From NCBI GenBank assembly GCA_022818135.1, contig JAFMSR010000009.1, forward strand, positions 21,917,159 through 21,981,158: a stretch of 64,000 nt of DNA, in the 5' to 3' direction. The notes under the pieces are model-generated. The model saw only the letters and a program-made list of their open reading frames with translations, made no database searches and was not told the origin of the DNA. The stretch comes from Saxidomus purpurata (Eukaryota > Mollusca > Bivalvia > Venerida > Veneridae). Both the position numbers and the translations under genes were made by a program. Within the stretch, counting starts at the first letter, position 1. Each line of letters starts with the position of its first letter. Positions 1 to 13,099 of the stretch are shown here, piece by piece.

Positions 1-2655
1 CAAAACAAATGGAGTAAAGTTGTTTTTTTCTTATTTGCAGGAAGCACATAAATCTGTAGTGACTTTGTTCATTTTAAACAATAAGTAATTTGTTTCTAGA
101 ATTATGTGGACTATTCCTGTTTGAAACTATTGTAAATAAGTATCAGAACTAGTTTCAAATACCCAGCTATATATGTATTTCCATTCTGGATTCTGAATTG
201 GGAAGACACTGTCCCATTTTTCTTTACAAGAGGGAATATCTGTATTTTTATCAATTAGCTGTACATGTAATGTATGCATTTTCTGGCGTTTAGTATAGAT
301 TTTAGATAATATGGTATTATAGGAAATACATATTCTATCTCCAATATCTCTCTTCTCACTTGAGTATTTTTCAAAAAAGCTTTTATTGTATTTTGTATTC
401 CTGCATATTATAAAAAGTTAATTTTTAAGCCTGTTCTTCTTTCCAATTCTTGTCTGTCAATAAAAATGGCATCCTTATTCACGATATCTTTAATAAATGT
501 GATTCCTTTCTCATACCAAAACTTCAGAAATATTGATTTTCTTTTAGTTTGTAACAAATGATTATAAAAAAGAGGCATTTCTAGAAAATTGCTCATGGTA
601 ATGATAGGTAGATCGTCTATTAGGTTTGTATATGATAATAATACATCCTTCCAAAATTGTTTTTCAACTGCTTTACTATGATTTGTACATAATCTTTACC
701 CAAATTAAACATCTTCTCAAAATATACATTACTTCTTATCCAGCTATAACATTTATTGCTTGGAGTATTTATTACTCTTCGTAACCATGTGAGTTTTAAA
801 CTTTTCATATAGGCAAAAATATCGACCATTTTAAGACCACCCATCAGAATAATCCTTAACAAATACAGAGCTTTTAATCTTTGATGGTCCTTGGCAAACA
901 AAATAATAAAAAAGTGCTTGTACTTGTTGTAAGATTTGTATAGTTGGATTGGGTAAAGATATAAAAAGATGAGTTAATATTAATCAAGAGAATTGTTTTT
1001 ATTACTTTTATTCTACCAATTGGAGTAAGGACTCATTTCTTCCAATACTGAATATTGTTTTTTATCTTTCTCCAAGAAATTCAATTCAATCATTTTTTCT
1101 AGATCAATATGGAACACAAGTCCAAGAAGCTTAAATGACGTTGTATCCCAGTTTGATTTCCATTTCGTTTTTATAGATCTTGTTGAGTACTTCAGGGATC
1201 CTATCCAAACAGCATGTGTTTTTGTCAAAATTAACCTTTAAGCCGGAGTACATTGCAAATTCGTTTAAAACATTTAGAGTACAATTAAGTGACCTTTCAG
1301 TTTCGTCTAAAAGTAAAGAAGTATCATCTGCGAACTGACTAATTTTGTATTCAATATCATTTATAACAATACCTTTTATATCCTTACTAATTCTTATCTT
1401 GTGTGCTAGAATCTCTGCACATAAGATAAAAATATACGGGCTTATTTGGTCTCCTTGATGACAGCCACGTTCGACAATGAAAAAAATCAGACAGGTACCC
1501 ATTCAATTGAACCGATGTTTTTATGTCTGCATAAAATAATGAAATCCATTTCTTAAACATTGGACCAAAGTTGAAGAACTCGAAAGTTTTGTTAATGAAA
1601 TTTAAAGATAAAGTGTCAAAAGCCTTCTCAAAATCTATCATCATCAGAAGACCTGGTAAATTATTATTTTCAGTGCAATGCATTATATCGTACAATAAAC
1701 GTGTATTTTCACCTATAAATCTGCCTTTAATGAATCCTGTTTGGTCTGTGTTAATTAGAATATCAAGTACAGTTTTTAATCTGTGTGCTATAGACCCCGA
1801 AGCTAACTTATATACAGTATTCAGCAGAGTAATGGGACGCCAGTTTTTCATATATTGCCTTTGTTTATTACCTTTTGGTATACATGTAATACCTTGTTTT
1901 TGTGTCACTGACAATTCACTTTTCGCAAATGCATAATTTATTGACCTAACTACAAAATGTCCGATCTGTTTCCAAAACATTTTTAAAACATTTGAAGTAA
2001 ATCTATCAGACCCCGGACTTTTATCATTTTTCATACTTTTTAAAGTTTCAGTTACTTCAGAATAAGACAAAAGCCCTTCTAAACTTTTTGCTTGCATATC
2101 ATCTAATTTTGAGATAGTTTTAGTTTCTTAAAAATGATCTAAATTAATTTCATTCAAAGAGTCGGTTTTGGAATAGAGTTTCTTATAGAACGTTCCTGCT
2201 TCGTGCAAAATTTCATGTTAACTGTAATCATGTTAGCCGCAACATGCATGTGCATCGTTATCAACTGTGTCTATAATCTGAAAAATATGTCTATAAAAAG
2301 ATGGTCTGTCAACATTTGGTCCATATATGTTAACTAATGTAAATCGTTTTGAGATTACATATATATCTACAATGTAACACAACGTAGTTTCCATCACTAT
2401 CTGACCATGAATTGTGTATCTTAAAATCGAGATTTCTTGTGAACATTATACCTACACCGCTAGAATTTGATTCACCAACGCTAAAATAGCAATCTCCATT
2501 CCACTCCGTATACAAAGTTTTTCGGATACTTAGTGTAAAGTGAAGATCTTGTAGACAATAAATAGCAGCATCCTTTTCTTTTAGAAAATTAAATACATCA
2601 GCCCACTTTTTTGCGTCGTGCAAGCCTCGACAATTATTTTTAACGTTAGCCATGA
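1..2655 (-). mobile_element. L1/Tx1-type LINE ORF2 remnant, internally deleted, runs off the left edge
   Basis: Minus-strand non-LTR retrotransposon. The ORF2 start is visible at about 2653 (M-A-N-V-K-N-N-C-R-G-L), the typical first strand of an APE-type endonuclease; this part stays open to about 2330. Reverse transcriptase follows: the KSPGSD motif and the palm region up to about 1500, then GDQISP and the catalytic FADD (1323-1334). Between about 2330 and 2100 the endonuclease C-terminus and the linker to RT are missing, so the copy has an internal deletion. The thumb and C-terminal region continue in several frames (DLPIITMSNFLEMP near 550-620; an EKW...W.Y-type tail at 80-290) and pass beyond position 1. 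Several frameshifts and stops show that it is dead. The Tx1/L1 placement rests on motif style only. Confidence 0.88.
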
Positions 2656-3233
2656 TGTAACTGACATGTCATAGTTGTTGTAACTGGTAGTTAGGTCATC
2701 CATATTAATGTACATAAACATGACTTCAAATAAAGATACAGAGAAAAAAAGGCGAAACAAAACAGAAGAAAAAGAAAAACATAAAGCGAGAAAGGATTTC
2801 AACGCGACGGAACGGAATTTGAATAAATTACTTCCTGTCTCCCATGTATAATAGACCTCTTCAGTTGGGAATAAAATTTCTCTTTTAATACATATTCACA
2901 TTCTGTAAAAACATGACTGTGCATTCTTCATTAGAAGAGACCATTCTAGAAAAAAGTATGTCTATTACTTCCTGTCACCCGTTGAAGTTGAGAATAGCAT
3001 TACTCTTTACATTGTATCTTTACTGAATACCTTCTTCAGTAGAAGTGACTAATCGAGAACAAAAGATAATATAATACGCAATATACCCGCATATTTACAT
3101 CATACCTATTATTTACAAACTCATAGTCAGTCATTCATTTTGTTTTTGCATTTATATGCATTTTAGGCTAAATTACACACTATATATATCCATTACTGTC
3201 AGTATTATGGCTATGAAGTCCATCTTAGATTTA
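2656..3233. other. No gene seen; AT-rich spacer
   Basis: AT-rich sequence between the LINE 5' end and the CA-repeat retroposon. It may include LINE 5' untranslated sequence just above 2655. No exon, RNA or clear repeat was recognised. Confidence 0.4.
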
Positions 3234-3890
3234 AAAACAAAAATAATATCAAACAGGGAATGCCACGTACCGAAAACGCAGCCTCCCAGAAACGAGCCCC
3301 ACAGCACCCAGAAGTGCACACCACCAACACACACACACACACACACACGCACACACACACAGACACAACACACACACACACACACAATCATGTACACACA
3401 CAAACATACACTACCAACACACACAAGCATACAAAGCAAACACACGAGGACAAAACGAACAATAAACGGAACACAGTGGGGCACCGCCTTGGAACGGTCA
3501 GTGGCAAAAACACCACTGGGGAGCTTAAACCGGTTTATGGTGCGCACCCAACCTCACTCTTACCCCCACCATGTTCCAAAGTCACAGGACAGTGTAAATA
3601 AAAGTAATCCCTGCTAGGTGAATCTCTAACACACGCAATGGAAACAAAAGGCATGGTATGTAAAACACAAAAATGCTCGTGTATAAATATATAAAAAGCA
3701 AACCTTGAGAACCAAAAAACGTATGTACTCAATGCATTTGCAGAAGGCAGAGCACCAAGAGAAACACCCTTAAGGGCCCGACGAAACAGGCCAGAGGACA
3801 GAAATCAAAACAGTTTCGTCCCAGTGGGATTTAAAAACTGCCCATCACAGAGTCCTCCCCCTCTTCCGTCAGACACAATCAAAGAGGGAA
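3234..3890 (-). mobile_element. Retroposon family R1, copy 1 (longest), with internal CA microsatellite
   Basis: Closely similar sequence occurs three times in the window: here, at 35972-36300 and at 50925-51009. All three share one fixed end (plus-strand AATAATATCAAACAGGGAAT) but stop at different places on the other side. Constant on one side and ragged on the other is the pattern of a 5'-truncated retroposon. The fixed end is therefore probably its 3' end and the element lies on the minus strand. The interior holds a (CA)n tract at about 3330-3430. ORFs through the CA tract are artefacts. The outer limit near 3890 is approximate. Confidence 0.65.
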
Positions 3891-4019
3891 GCATAGCGTA
3901 TATATAAATTATTCTCACACAACGCATATCTAAACAAATAAAGTTAAAAAAACATAATATGCTTAAGATTAATACGAAGACACTGTGTCACAATAGATCA
4001 AGTGAGTACGACATTGACA

Positions 4020-4860
4020 TACTAGTAGTAACTTGATTTTTTGAGTTAACTTGTAAATTTCACCAACGTAAATACAAGTATTTCTGTTTGATAATCTAAT
4101 CTCTAGGTCGACTTCAAAACAAGGTCATCAGGACAATCATGGAAAGTCTTGAAAACACTTACTTCTTTGAGGCCACATTATGTTCCTAATAATCATCAAA
4201 GTCTGTCAATATATTTGTCCCGATAAACTCTACGTCGAGTTTGAAACTGAGACAAATTGGGTCAAAGACTAGATCGCAAGGATAAAAGCATAGAAAAACC
4301 TTGTAAACACGATAAAGGCCGCATTATGTTCCAAATCCTCATGAAAGTAAGTCAAACAGTTTGTCTTTATGAATTCTAGGTCGAGTTCAAAACTAGGTCT
4401 TGTAGGGTCCAAACTAGATTACCAGGTCAAGCCATAGAACAAACTTTGTTGATAGTCTAATTCAAAGGTAGAGTGATGAAAATTGTGCTGTATGTGTCTA
4501 TTCGAAAATAAATTTAAGCACTGCCTTGGACTAACCTTGAACATGACATTTATACTTACTTTCTTGTTTTAGAGGCCACAATAATGTAATCCAGACTGTG
4601 CGTACAGAAACAATGTTACAATTTTCCTTGACTGAACTTTATCTTGACATTTTGACCTACGTTTTTGTTTTTGAAGGTACCTCATTTAAATTCGGACTTT
4701 ATGTACACACTTGCAATCAGATTTCACTTTTAGTTATTGGATGACCTTTATTACGACTTATTGATCTACTTTCTTGTTTTTGAAGCGACAATAATAGAAT
4801 TTGAACTGTGTGTATTACTCGGACAAATTAACCTGATCCTCCTGACCTCTAATAGCATAA
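4020..4860. repeat. Dispersed molluscan-type repeat with ~146-bp tandem units
   Basis: Two diverged tandem units start at GGCC(A/G)CATTATGTTCC (4171 and 4317, spacing 146 bp) and each continues into an AGGTCGAGTT-like block. Further down, TGACCTT/TGACCTA motifs recur between 4540 and 4860. The same kind of unit is seen at 15240-15790, 20000-22490, 26285-26700, 40870-41220 and 51850-52260. Confidence 0.6.
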
Positions 4861-4973
4861 TTTCACAGTCGATTTAATGGCTTTATTTATCTTCGGCTTT
4901 ATTTTACGAATATGCACGAGAAAACTTATAAAATAATTGATAAATATCGTTCAGACCGAAGCATTATATCAAT

Positions 4974-5056
4974 CAGGCAGATAGTTCAGTTGGTAACGAA
5001 GTTTGTTTTTCTTCAATATTACTAATCTTTACCTCTTGTGTTCGAGTCCTACCAAC
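4974..5056 (+). repeat. tRNA-derived SINE head or tRNA pseudogene
   Basis: An A-box-like stretch (ATAGTTCAGTTGG) and a B box (GTTCGAGTCC) lie about 50 bases apart, but the middle is T-rich and does not form an anticodon arm and the acceptor ends do not pair. This is a decayed tRNA-like pol III promoter unit, not a working tRNA. Confidence 0.5.
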
Positions 5057-5644
5057 GAAAGTGCAAAGTCTTTTGTATTCAGGTTTAGCCCATTTAATGA
5101 TTTTAACTTTATTTCTAGGCATATATTATTATTTCATCTTACTCATAGTTTTACATTTTAATTTTTTCCTATAAGAAACACAAGCATTGTGATGCATTCC
5201 GTATTCGTCTGTTTTCCGTTTACATACCATATAAAATCAATTAGAACACAAATTAAAAAAACATAAATCACTTAAAGTGCTTCGAACCCTCGTATATTTA
5301 TGATGTCTAGTCACTAAATCTGCACTTTGCACGCTAACCACTTGTCTACGACTAACAATACCTCTCTAGTTGTTAATCAACAGTGCACAAACAATTTTCA
5401 ACCGGCGGGAATTGGGAATTTCCTTATTTGGTACGAAAAGAACCGTTAACACACGAAATGCTCACGAAAATTGATTTATTCAGCGCAATCACTGAATAAT
5501 ATATTCATGCATAAAAGTCAGGATCAGGTTAATTTGCCTGGACAATATAATTATGCGAACATATTTCAAAATTGTCATTGGCTGACCTTGATCATGATTG
5601 GAAATGGTGCATTAAATACAGGATTTTGAAAAAAAAAATTATCA

Positions 5645-5815
5645 GACTAGTAACTAGTCTAAGTGCTTGGTAGCCTGGTCACCAGGCCCTGAAATGTCCC
5701 TTTTACTTGTTAATATTTCACTGTTTTGTTCTAGAGTCAGTCTTCAATCCAGCGCTGATTTCAGGGCCTGGTAAAAGGCGATTAAAACACCTGAGAAAAC
5801 TGAGGTGTCTTCAAG
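5645..5815. repeat. Foldback element with exact 15-bp inverted arms
   Basis: ACCAGGCCCTGAAAT at 5681-5695 is the exact reverse complement of 5758-5772. Two more short palindromes sit beside it: GACTAGTAACTAGTC at 5645-5659 and CCTGGTCACCAGG around 5675-5687. A smaller ACACCT...AGGTGT stem follows near 5790. The cluster looks like a small foldback or MITE-type element. Confidence 0.6.
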
Positions 5816-6654
5816 CAATGCCAAATCTTGACCGTTCTCTCCCAGCAGGTGATTAAATTTTATTGCCTGGTGTTAATCATATACAGCCGATAAAATATAT
5901 TGTGGTATTAGTGGTCAGTTGTTGTTAGAACCTTGAAACTAGAAGATAGGACTTACATCATGAAAATCTTGAATTGAAATCATGTTTTATTTTGTTCACA
6001 GACAGGCAGTGGTAAAAATTTACTTTTTGAAATAACTCCATGGTTCTTTCAAACATTTGATGCCTTATGCATAACGTGTGCCAAAGATGCACAGTAGAAC
6101 ACTTTTCACATGACTTCAAACTTGTGATAACAATTATGGGACTTTGCACAAAACATCCTGGTTTCATTTTGAATTGCTTCTGTTACTTTGGATATAGCTA
6201 CCTCCTAACAAGCTTGGCCTGCAGGATACATTAACCGTAGTAAAACTTCCTGATTTACATAGTAATATCTAAGGACATGTCATTTATCAAATCTATCAAA
6301 GTTTGTGCAAAAATTGTTTTGAGTATTGACAATAAGATGGTGTGTATTGCTGTACTGGGCAATAACCTGGTGAACTGGGGAAGTTGCCCAATTTTTATAC
6401 AGATTAAATATCATTAATTAAAATTTTCTGAAAATCAAATGAAAGATAAAGCTTATAGAGTAATAATATATTTTGCAAAACTTGTTTACAATAAACATAA
6501 TAAATTGATGAAGTGGTAACATTGTCAAATAACGTAATCTCGTAGTATACAGAATAGTACCAACTGACTAAATTTATGATATTCAATACAAAATATGAAG
6601 CATGTAAAAGGAAAAAAGGTTTTATATGGCAAGACAATTTACTATTTAATTTAT

Positions 6655-7135
6655 AAAAAAGAAATCTCTAGATGATTTCATAAAGATTCTCCTAAAGATT
6701 CTCCTAAAAAATGGGAGATATCTCTTAAATTCATAGGTATCCCTGTAAAGTAGAAGATATCTTTCTTTAAATAGAGATATCTCTTTTGTTTTCAAAGATA
6801 TCTACCAATACTTAAGAGATATCTCTCAATGCAATAGAGATATCTCTCTACCATGCAGAGCTTTCTCTCCTTTCTCTAAAGATATCTCTGTAAAACGAAA
6901 TCTGTTTAGAATAGAGAGATTTCATCTTACACTGAAAGAAATACGTCTGTTACTTTAAAAATTATAAAAAATATCTGAAATGATATTTAACAGATATCTC
7001 TGAGAGTAGAAGATATGTCTTAAAATTTATGAGATATCTTTCTGTGATACAAAGATCTCAGTGTAAAAGAGATATCTCTATTAAAACGAAAGATACATTG
7101 TATCTCTTTAAAATTACAAAGATATATTTTTTGGA
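6655..7135. repeat. Cluster of AGATATCTCT palindromic repeats
   Basis: About 480 bases are packed with variants of the near-palindrome AGAGATATCTCT and GAGATATCT on both strands, interspersed with A/T-rich spacers. It does not code and shows no fixed unit length. It may be a decayed minisatellite or the core of a foldback transposon. Confidence 0.6.
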
Positions 7136-7624
7136 ATAAATAGTAACATGACTTACGATAATTTTATAATTCTGTGCTTTGACGGAGTACTTTTTTTACC
7201 TGACATGGCCCAATTTCTACATAGATCAGGTAGATGCAACACACTGACATCCTCACGTTTCAACATACAATACATATATGGTACATGTAACAGTTAATTA
7301 TATTAGTCTTTTCTTAATTAGAATGACGTTTAACACGTTTAAAGACTCGCATATATAATTACAATTCAATACTAACAGGGTTTTAGGAAATGAAGACATT
7401 TTAGTGGATGCTTAGACAATTATTTCAATTATTGTTTGACTTGCATTCTTGTATGTGGTACCTAAGTGGCTTTGTTACAGCACAGAAACAGATACTTGCT
7501 GAAGATGCTAGTAGTAACAGAATATTTGCAAAACAAACTAATACAGATATATGGTACTTGACAATTACTCTGTAATTTGTCAAGATAGAGTTATGGTTTT
7601 TGTACACTTCACTTCCTCTCATTG

Positions 7625-7968
7625 TGCTTGACCATTGTATGAAGTTGTATTGAATTCCAATCAGTAGTTTTCAAGTTATGCTCTGGACAAGGAAATGTAA
7701 CAAATGACAATCACTCTGTAATTAGTCAAGATGGAGTTAACGAGATTACAAGATGGTTCTTGTAGACTGCACTTCCTCTTTATGTGTTTGACCATTGTAT
7801 GCATTTGTATTGAATTCCAACCAGTAATTTTCAAGTTATGTTCCGGACAAGGAAAATGCAACAGACCGACCGACCGCCCACCCTCCCGCCGGCCTGACCG
7901 ACCGACCAACCACCGGGTGACTCCTACATACCCCCCTCAACTTCGTTTTGGGGGTATAATAAGTTTTC
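7625..7968 (-). mobile_element. Hairpin-headed dispersed repeat, copy 1, with ~161-bp tandem body
   Basis: On the minus strand a short hairpin (TACCCCC...GGGGGTA, plus coordinates about 7930-7962) is followed by GTAGGAGTCACC, then GGTC-type microsatellite, then two tandem units of about 161 bp (GACCATTGTATG at 7629 and 7790). The same hairpin/AGGAGTCA/microsatellite order is seen at 15096 and 26198, so these are copies of one family. Confidence 0.65.
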
Positions 7969-9421
7969 CAATGTTTTAAAAAAATAAGTACTAAATAATT
8001 AAAACAATTACATAAGTTGGTTGAATTATTGATAATTACTATTCAAAACGGGACACCGAAGCACTGTGACAGAAGAATTTTGAAGTTGTGGCTATACGAA
8101 GTGTAAAAAATACTATAAACTTGTATCAAAGGTCGAGTTTTAATATTTAATTACAACACTTCATTGATATTAACTCTAGACTTTTAATAATCATTTTTTT
8201 ATATTTTATTTTTGAATTACCCTGCAAGGACGAAAAACCTTTGAATTTTGAAATGGGCTCATACACAATATACTTCCCCGTTGAACTGCAGGTAGCATAA
8301 TCCTTAAATTTTAGAGTAGGCCTTACAATCAATATTAGACAATATCTCACCAGAGAAAATTTGTGAAGTTCATTCTGCATCTTGTTAAATGACTTCATAG
8401 CAGTTATACAAATAAATTACTGACCACAAGATGTTATCAGCAATCAGAGGAATTAGCCATGGTTTATTTTATAGCTGGTAGGTGTCAATCATGTTCTCTG
8501 GCCATATCGCTTTGTACTAGTCTGATAAAACTGCCCCAGTATACATAGCAAAATCATATAAAATAGACTGGAAATAGTGCATGAAATATAGGTATTGAAA
8601 AAACATAAATTTTACATTTCGAATGTACCCTACAATATTGCATGTATACAGTAACTGTAGCACATTACTTTATGATACTTGCTAACAGATTGGACCACAT
8701 AAAATTCAGCTCGCTGAGATGAGGGACTAACGAACAAGTTTCATTCATTTTATGTCTACTCATATGAATACTTACTTGAAAAGATACTAAATTTTGTGAT
8801 ATCTGTGGCTTCTTATGTTGGCGATATTTACAGTGATCGTCTTTCGGTTTACTCGTTTCAATTAATACAATTGTTTTATAGATATATTCCATTTGGTTTA
8901 TTTGTTCCCCAATAATTTAAACTTACGTTAAGATGTCTACTATCCCCTTAGATATCCGTTTTAAGTACATTTGATCAACTAACTGAGTATACAGTGAATA
9001 TATAAACCAGGGAGTGTTGACTTATATTGTTATAGAAGTTATTAAAACTGACTGTTTTTTTAACTTGAAAATCATAAAAATAATGATAATAATAATAATA
9101 ATAATAATGAGCTCGAAGAAAAGGTTTGACTTAGATTTTATCTCTGCCTGAACTGTTTTAGATACCTGCCGAAATGATGGAAGGCATCAAAGTTTTGTTT
9201 GAACATGTAAACGTCGCAACAAATGTCAATTACTGCTACATATAAAAAGGAATCTAGTTAAATGTAGATATAAATATCCTTTTTGAAGTGTTTTCATTAT
9301 GAAAAAAAGATTGGCTTCATGGTAAGTGGCACAGGTCCAAATAGATATAAAGCTTCTCATAAATATACTTACCAACAATTAAACGGTTTCGTGATATAAT
9401 TATGTGTCGTTCATTTTACAG
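7969..9421. other. No exon recognised; probable 5' flank or intron of the NACHT gene
   Basis: AT-rich sequence with a short AAT microsatellite near 9085-9110. The exons that should encode the N-terminal half of the HEPN domain were looked for here and were not seen. Confidence 0.4.
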
Positions 9422-9580
9422 GCAAGGTACATTCGAAATGAGATCCTGCATAAATCAAAGTTGGAGCTTGAAGACCATAATTTGGATGAATACATAGACA
9501 CTTTCATTACTGTACTTGAAGACCCAAAATGTTTGTTGTCGTATGCTGGATCTCAGGATGCCGTACAAAAGCTACAAAAG
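9422..9580 (+). CDS. Exon of HEPN-NACHT gene: C-terminal half of a HEPN-like domain
   Basis: A 159-base internal exon (53 codons, phase 0 at both ends) bounded by an acceptor TTTTACAG and a donor AAG|GTAACA. The translation starts ARYIRNEILH and runs through an amphipathic helix to QDAVQKLQK. RNEILH fits the Rx4-6H signature of HEPN domains, the residues that form the RNase centre in catalytic members. In invertebrate NLR-like proteins a DZIP3-type HEPN segment commonly sits ahead of a NACHT NTPase. Phase 0 matches the next candidate exon at 27541, supporting but not proving one transcript. The first part of the HEPN fold and the start codon were not found. Function is inference from family: sensing or signalling upstream of NACHT oligomerisation. 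Confidence 0.65.
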
Positions 9581-10379
9581 GTAACAACATTACATACTGT
9601 TTCCACATCTTTTGCTTTTGAAAGAAGTTAACCAATATCGCGTTAAAAGTAACGTTATTATGCCTCTTAACAGATGTCTATAATAACTAAATACGTCTGT
9701 CCGAGCAAACGTAAGTGGTATTAGGAGTTATTGTGTCCAAGTTTCACGACGTCTGACATCAATTCTGCATATGAAAGATTCTGAAAACAAAGCATCAATT
9801 AATTAAATCGTTTCTATGAATTTTACCAAGCTACGACAGAAACTGGTCAAATAGTTCAAGTCCAGGGAACAAAAGAGTAGGCAAATTTAAAAGTACTAGA
9901 GAAAATGTTCTTGTCTTTAACTTTTGGACCAGTGCTTTGTTATTTTACAGGTAGTCCTCTGCAAGGCTGCTATTGTTAAATCAAGTCCAGGAGTCGTAGA
10001 TTCAACACAATCTCTACTCACTGTTAGAAAATAAAACCATCTTGTCATATCATATCAAAATATAAAAATTGAAAATTACCCATTTTTTTCAAATCTTATT
10101 AGGAAACTTCCGCGTAACTAACACACACGAGTACTATTACACTAATATACTGTTGTGATATTTATAACGTTATTCATAGAATTACCTGACTCTGGAATTT
10201 GTCAGTCTTTTGAATGAACTTTTGTCTGTAATGTGTATTAATAGTTAGCTTAAACAGCCTTGAGTAATGAACCTTTCCAAGAAGACACCCACTTATTTTT
10301 CAAGCTATGTAATTTTACACTGATTCTAAAATCAATATCACAGTATTACCGAAAGTCTAGCATTTGTTCCAATCAAAGT

Positions 10380-11910
10380 GCAAGGTTTAGGGGACAGTGA
10401 GGAGAAAAGATCGCTGAATTATTTAAAAGGGAAAATCACAATATTAACGTTGTGCAGGATACACATTTTCCTGAGAGGGATATGAATTTCATCCGCAGTC
10501 AATGAACATAGATCCCGAGAAATAATTTTACAAATGATACAAGAAAGTAGCTTGATTGACTGCTGGAGAGAACAAACTATTGGGGAAGGCGGTACACTTG
10601 GTTCGAAAGAAACCCTATTAAAAAGCCAGACTTAATTTGTTTTCGATTTCCTGTTATTTGTTCACAGAAATACGTCATGTTCAGTAGAGCATGGCTACAG
10701 AACTGACCGTTCAATGATAACATTAAATGGAAACTACTAATGTATGTACAACAGATTAAAGACCCAATAGAGCTATGAAAAAGAGGTCAATATGCTTTAG
10801 AGCTTAAGGAAAATATAAGTAATGAAAATGTAAAACGTTTAATTAATGACCAACTTTGTGTTGAACTTTTGCTAATGGAAATCAGGGGAAAAACTATTTC
10901 TTACTCAACCTATAAAAAGAAACAGGAAAATAAAAAAACAATAGACTTTAGAAAAAGAAAGTAACCTTCTGAAAAAATAACATAACCATTATTATGATCT
11001 TTTGGATCACAACAACAACAGAATTATCAATTTTAAAGGCAACGAAAAAGTTTTTTTATAAGATCAAGGGTCAAATGGGTTTCAGAAGGAAAAAACCTTC
11101 ACCTTACTTCTGTAACTTCAAAAATAGAAACTATGTATCAGAATTAATGAATTATTTATATTCAACGTCAGGGTGACACTGGTAAATGACTATTTGGATA
11201 CAAATGGAAATATTCTTACCTTTCACAATTTTAGAATTATATTTGATTTACAAACTGACTTCCTAGATAATCAAAATATTATAGAGTCTTTCAGAGATTT
11301 TTAAATAGATTAAGATTTCCACACTATGCCATTAAGGAAAACTATCCTATACAACAACTAAAATTAAAGTTATTAAAAGCAGGAGAAAAGATTGTAGGTG
11401 TATTTATTAGTATAAAAAATTCAAATGCTTTCCCATCTTCAACTAGGAAATGGAATACAATATTAAATTTAAACATACATTTCAACTGGAAATACGCATA
11501 CACATTTCCATTTATTGTGACAAATGATCCCTAACTATTATGGTTCTAGTTAAAAATAAACCACAGAATCATAGTGCTAAATTATTTGTTGCAAAGGATT
11601 ATAGTAGATATACATGTTGACATACGCAAACAGAGACAATTAAGCATTTATTTGTTGACTGTCGGATATAAGAATTGTTTGGGAGGAAGCAAAGATAAGG
11701 AAACTATTGAATGCCCAAATGTTGATATAAACTGGTCAAACATTTTGTTAGGTAATAAAAGCCTTAGGGAAGCTACAAAAAGTTCCGTACGTTTATACAA
11801 ACCATTCGATAAAAACATGAATGACATGAAACAATACACATGTTTATATGTATATATCTCAATTCGAAGCCTTGTTATGATTAGGGTGGTGGCGGTGACA
11901 TAAGTTTTTG
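10380..11910 (+). mobile_element. L1/Tx1-type LINE remnant, RT domain deleted
   Basis: Plus-strand, many stops. It contains the end of an APE endonuclease (IDCWRE near 10555, then a TWFERNP-like block near 10600), a helical linker with GKTISYSTYKKKQENKK (about 10885-10935), and a block resembling the usual KYFCNLEKRN motif (SPYFCNFKNRN, 11093-11125). From about 11290 it jumps to the far C-terminus (STRKWN, then an IKHLFVDCRI-like block near 11640). The whole RT palm is absent, so this is an internally deleted copy within the first long intron of the NACHT gene. Confidence 0.75.
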
Positions 11911-12517
11911 TTTTTAGTTGGAAGGATGAAATTATTACGCCAGACATGTTTGCGGACGATGCGGTCGCTTAAGTCTAAGCAAAACAATATAAACGGAAAA
12001 GCATTAATAACTTCTTTAAAGTTGTATTTAATTATATATATCTTTTCAATCAATAATTTTCTCAGACCTGATTATATCTAGAATATACTTCATATTAAAT
12101 TTTATTTTTGTTTGCCGACGATGCACCGGTACTCGAAAATGAAAGTAGTTTAATAACTACGCTCGGTCATTTGGTACTAAAAACAACCAGTGTTCCACAT
12201 ACAATAAGAAAATACAAATAAGGAATACCACGAGTATTCATATTACGATTACCCATTATCAACAGTAGACCATATAATATTGACAATATAACACCGCTGA
12301 GCAGTCAGTACACATGACTTTAACCCTGTAGTAGTCATTTCATCTCTTCTCTTCTTTGTGTGTAGTGTAGTATGGTTTCTACTTCTTCTTCTACCACATA
12401 ATGGCCATCATCAGCAAATTGATTATACTGCCATGTTTGGGTTTGCGCAAGAAAAAGATAAGAAGAAATAAAGTGTGAGAGTTATATTTACAGTAAAGGT
12501 TAAAATCAGTTTACTTA

Positions 12518-12790
12518 CCAGGTTAGATAAAGATCTTTGTCACAATAAGTATTTAGATTGTTTAGAGTCAAGACCCCTGACAGGCGCAGGTTGAAGAGAG
12601 ACAGATGTAGATACAAGGGAATCCGGGTACCAGACCCTAGCTCTTTCACGAATAGACCCCTTGGTTCTTTTACATGCCCGGTGTATAGCTTTGAAAAGCG
12701 TCTATGAAATTTCCAGTACCCCGGCTGGGATTCAAACTGGGGACCTCCGGATTGGTAGTCCAGTCTGTTAACCACTCGGCCACCGCACAT
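12518..12790 (-). mobile_element. tRNA-headed SINE (family S1), full-length-looking copy
   Basis: On the minus strand it begins with a tRNA Ser/Leu-like head (GTGGCCGAGTGGTTAAC A box; GTTTGAATCCC B box), followed by a body containing CACCGGGCATGTAAAAGAAC. The head matches SINE copies at 13566-13640 and 63910-64000. It lies head to head with the SINE at 12846. Confidence 0.75.
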
Positions 12791-12845
12791 AGACTACATA
12801 ACCTCTGCGATTTAAACCAGTTCATCGGTAGATCGGTGGGAAAAG

Positions 12846-13095
12846 GGCGGATCAGTGGTTCAGTGGTAACGCATTGGACCAATGTAATCCAAGGATCGCG
12901 GTCTCAATCACCAGCCCCTCCACTAACATAACTAATGGTTATAGGGATAAGACCTACAAACTGAGGTCCCATGTATCTGTGCCTACACCGGGCATGTTAA
13001 AGAACCAGGGGTGTCTCTAAAATGGGACACGTACTGTATCTTACACTGTCCACCAAAAGCTAAAATAACTAAAACTCTTCAGGGGGTACTGAGTC
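12846..13095 (+). mobile_element. tRNA-headed SINE (family S2) sharing a central block with S1
   Basis: The head GGATCAGTGGTTCAGTGGTAAC differs from that of S1, but the body contains ACACCGGGCATGTTAAAGAA, nearly the same central block as in the inverted S1 copy at 12518-12790. Shared centres under different tRNA heads are known for metazoan SINE superfamilies. Limits are approximate. Confidence 0.65.
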
Positions 13096-13099
13096 GTTT

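Noticed and set aside
1571..1936. Plus-strand ORF of 121 codons
   Set aside because: Antisense shadow of the LINE reverse transcriptase.
3156..3617. Thr/His-rich ORFs in both directions
   Set aside because: Caused by the CA microsatellite inside a retroposon; the same happens at 35830-36363 in the second copy.
7731..7979. 82-codon ORF with Pro/Arg-rich end
   Set aside because: Runs through the hairpin-headed dispersed repeat and its GACC microsatellite.
12060..12520. Search for CRISPR arrays, bacterial operons or integrated bacterial DNA in repeat-dense parts
   Set aside because: The window is eukaryotic throughout; the repeats are SINEs and microsatellites, with no spacer-repeat structure anywhere.
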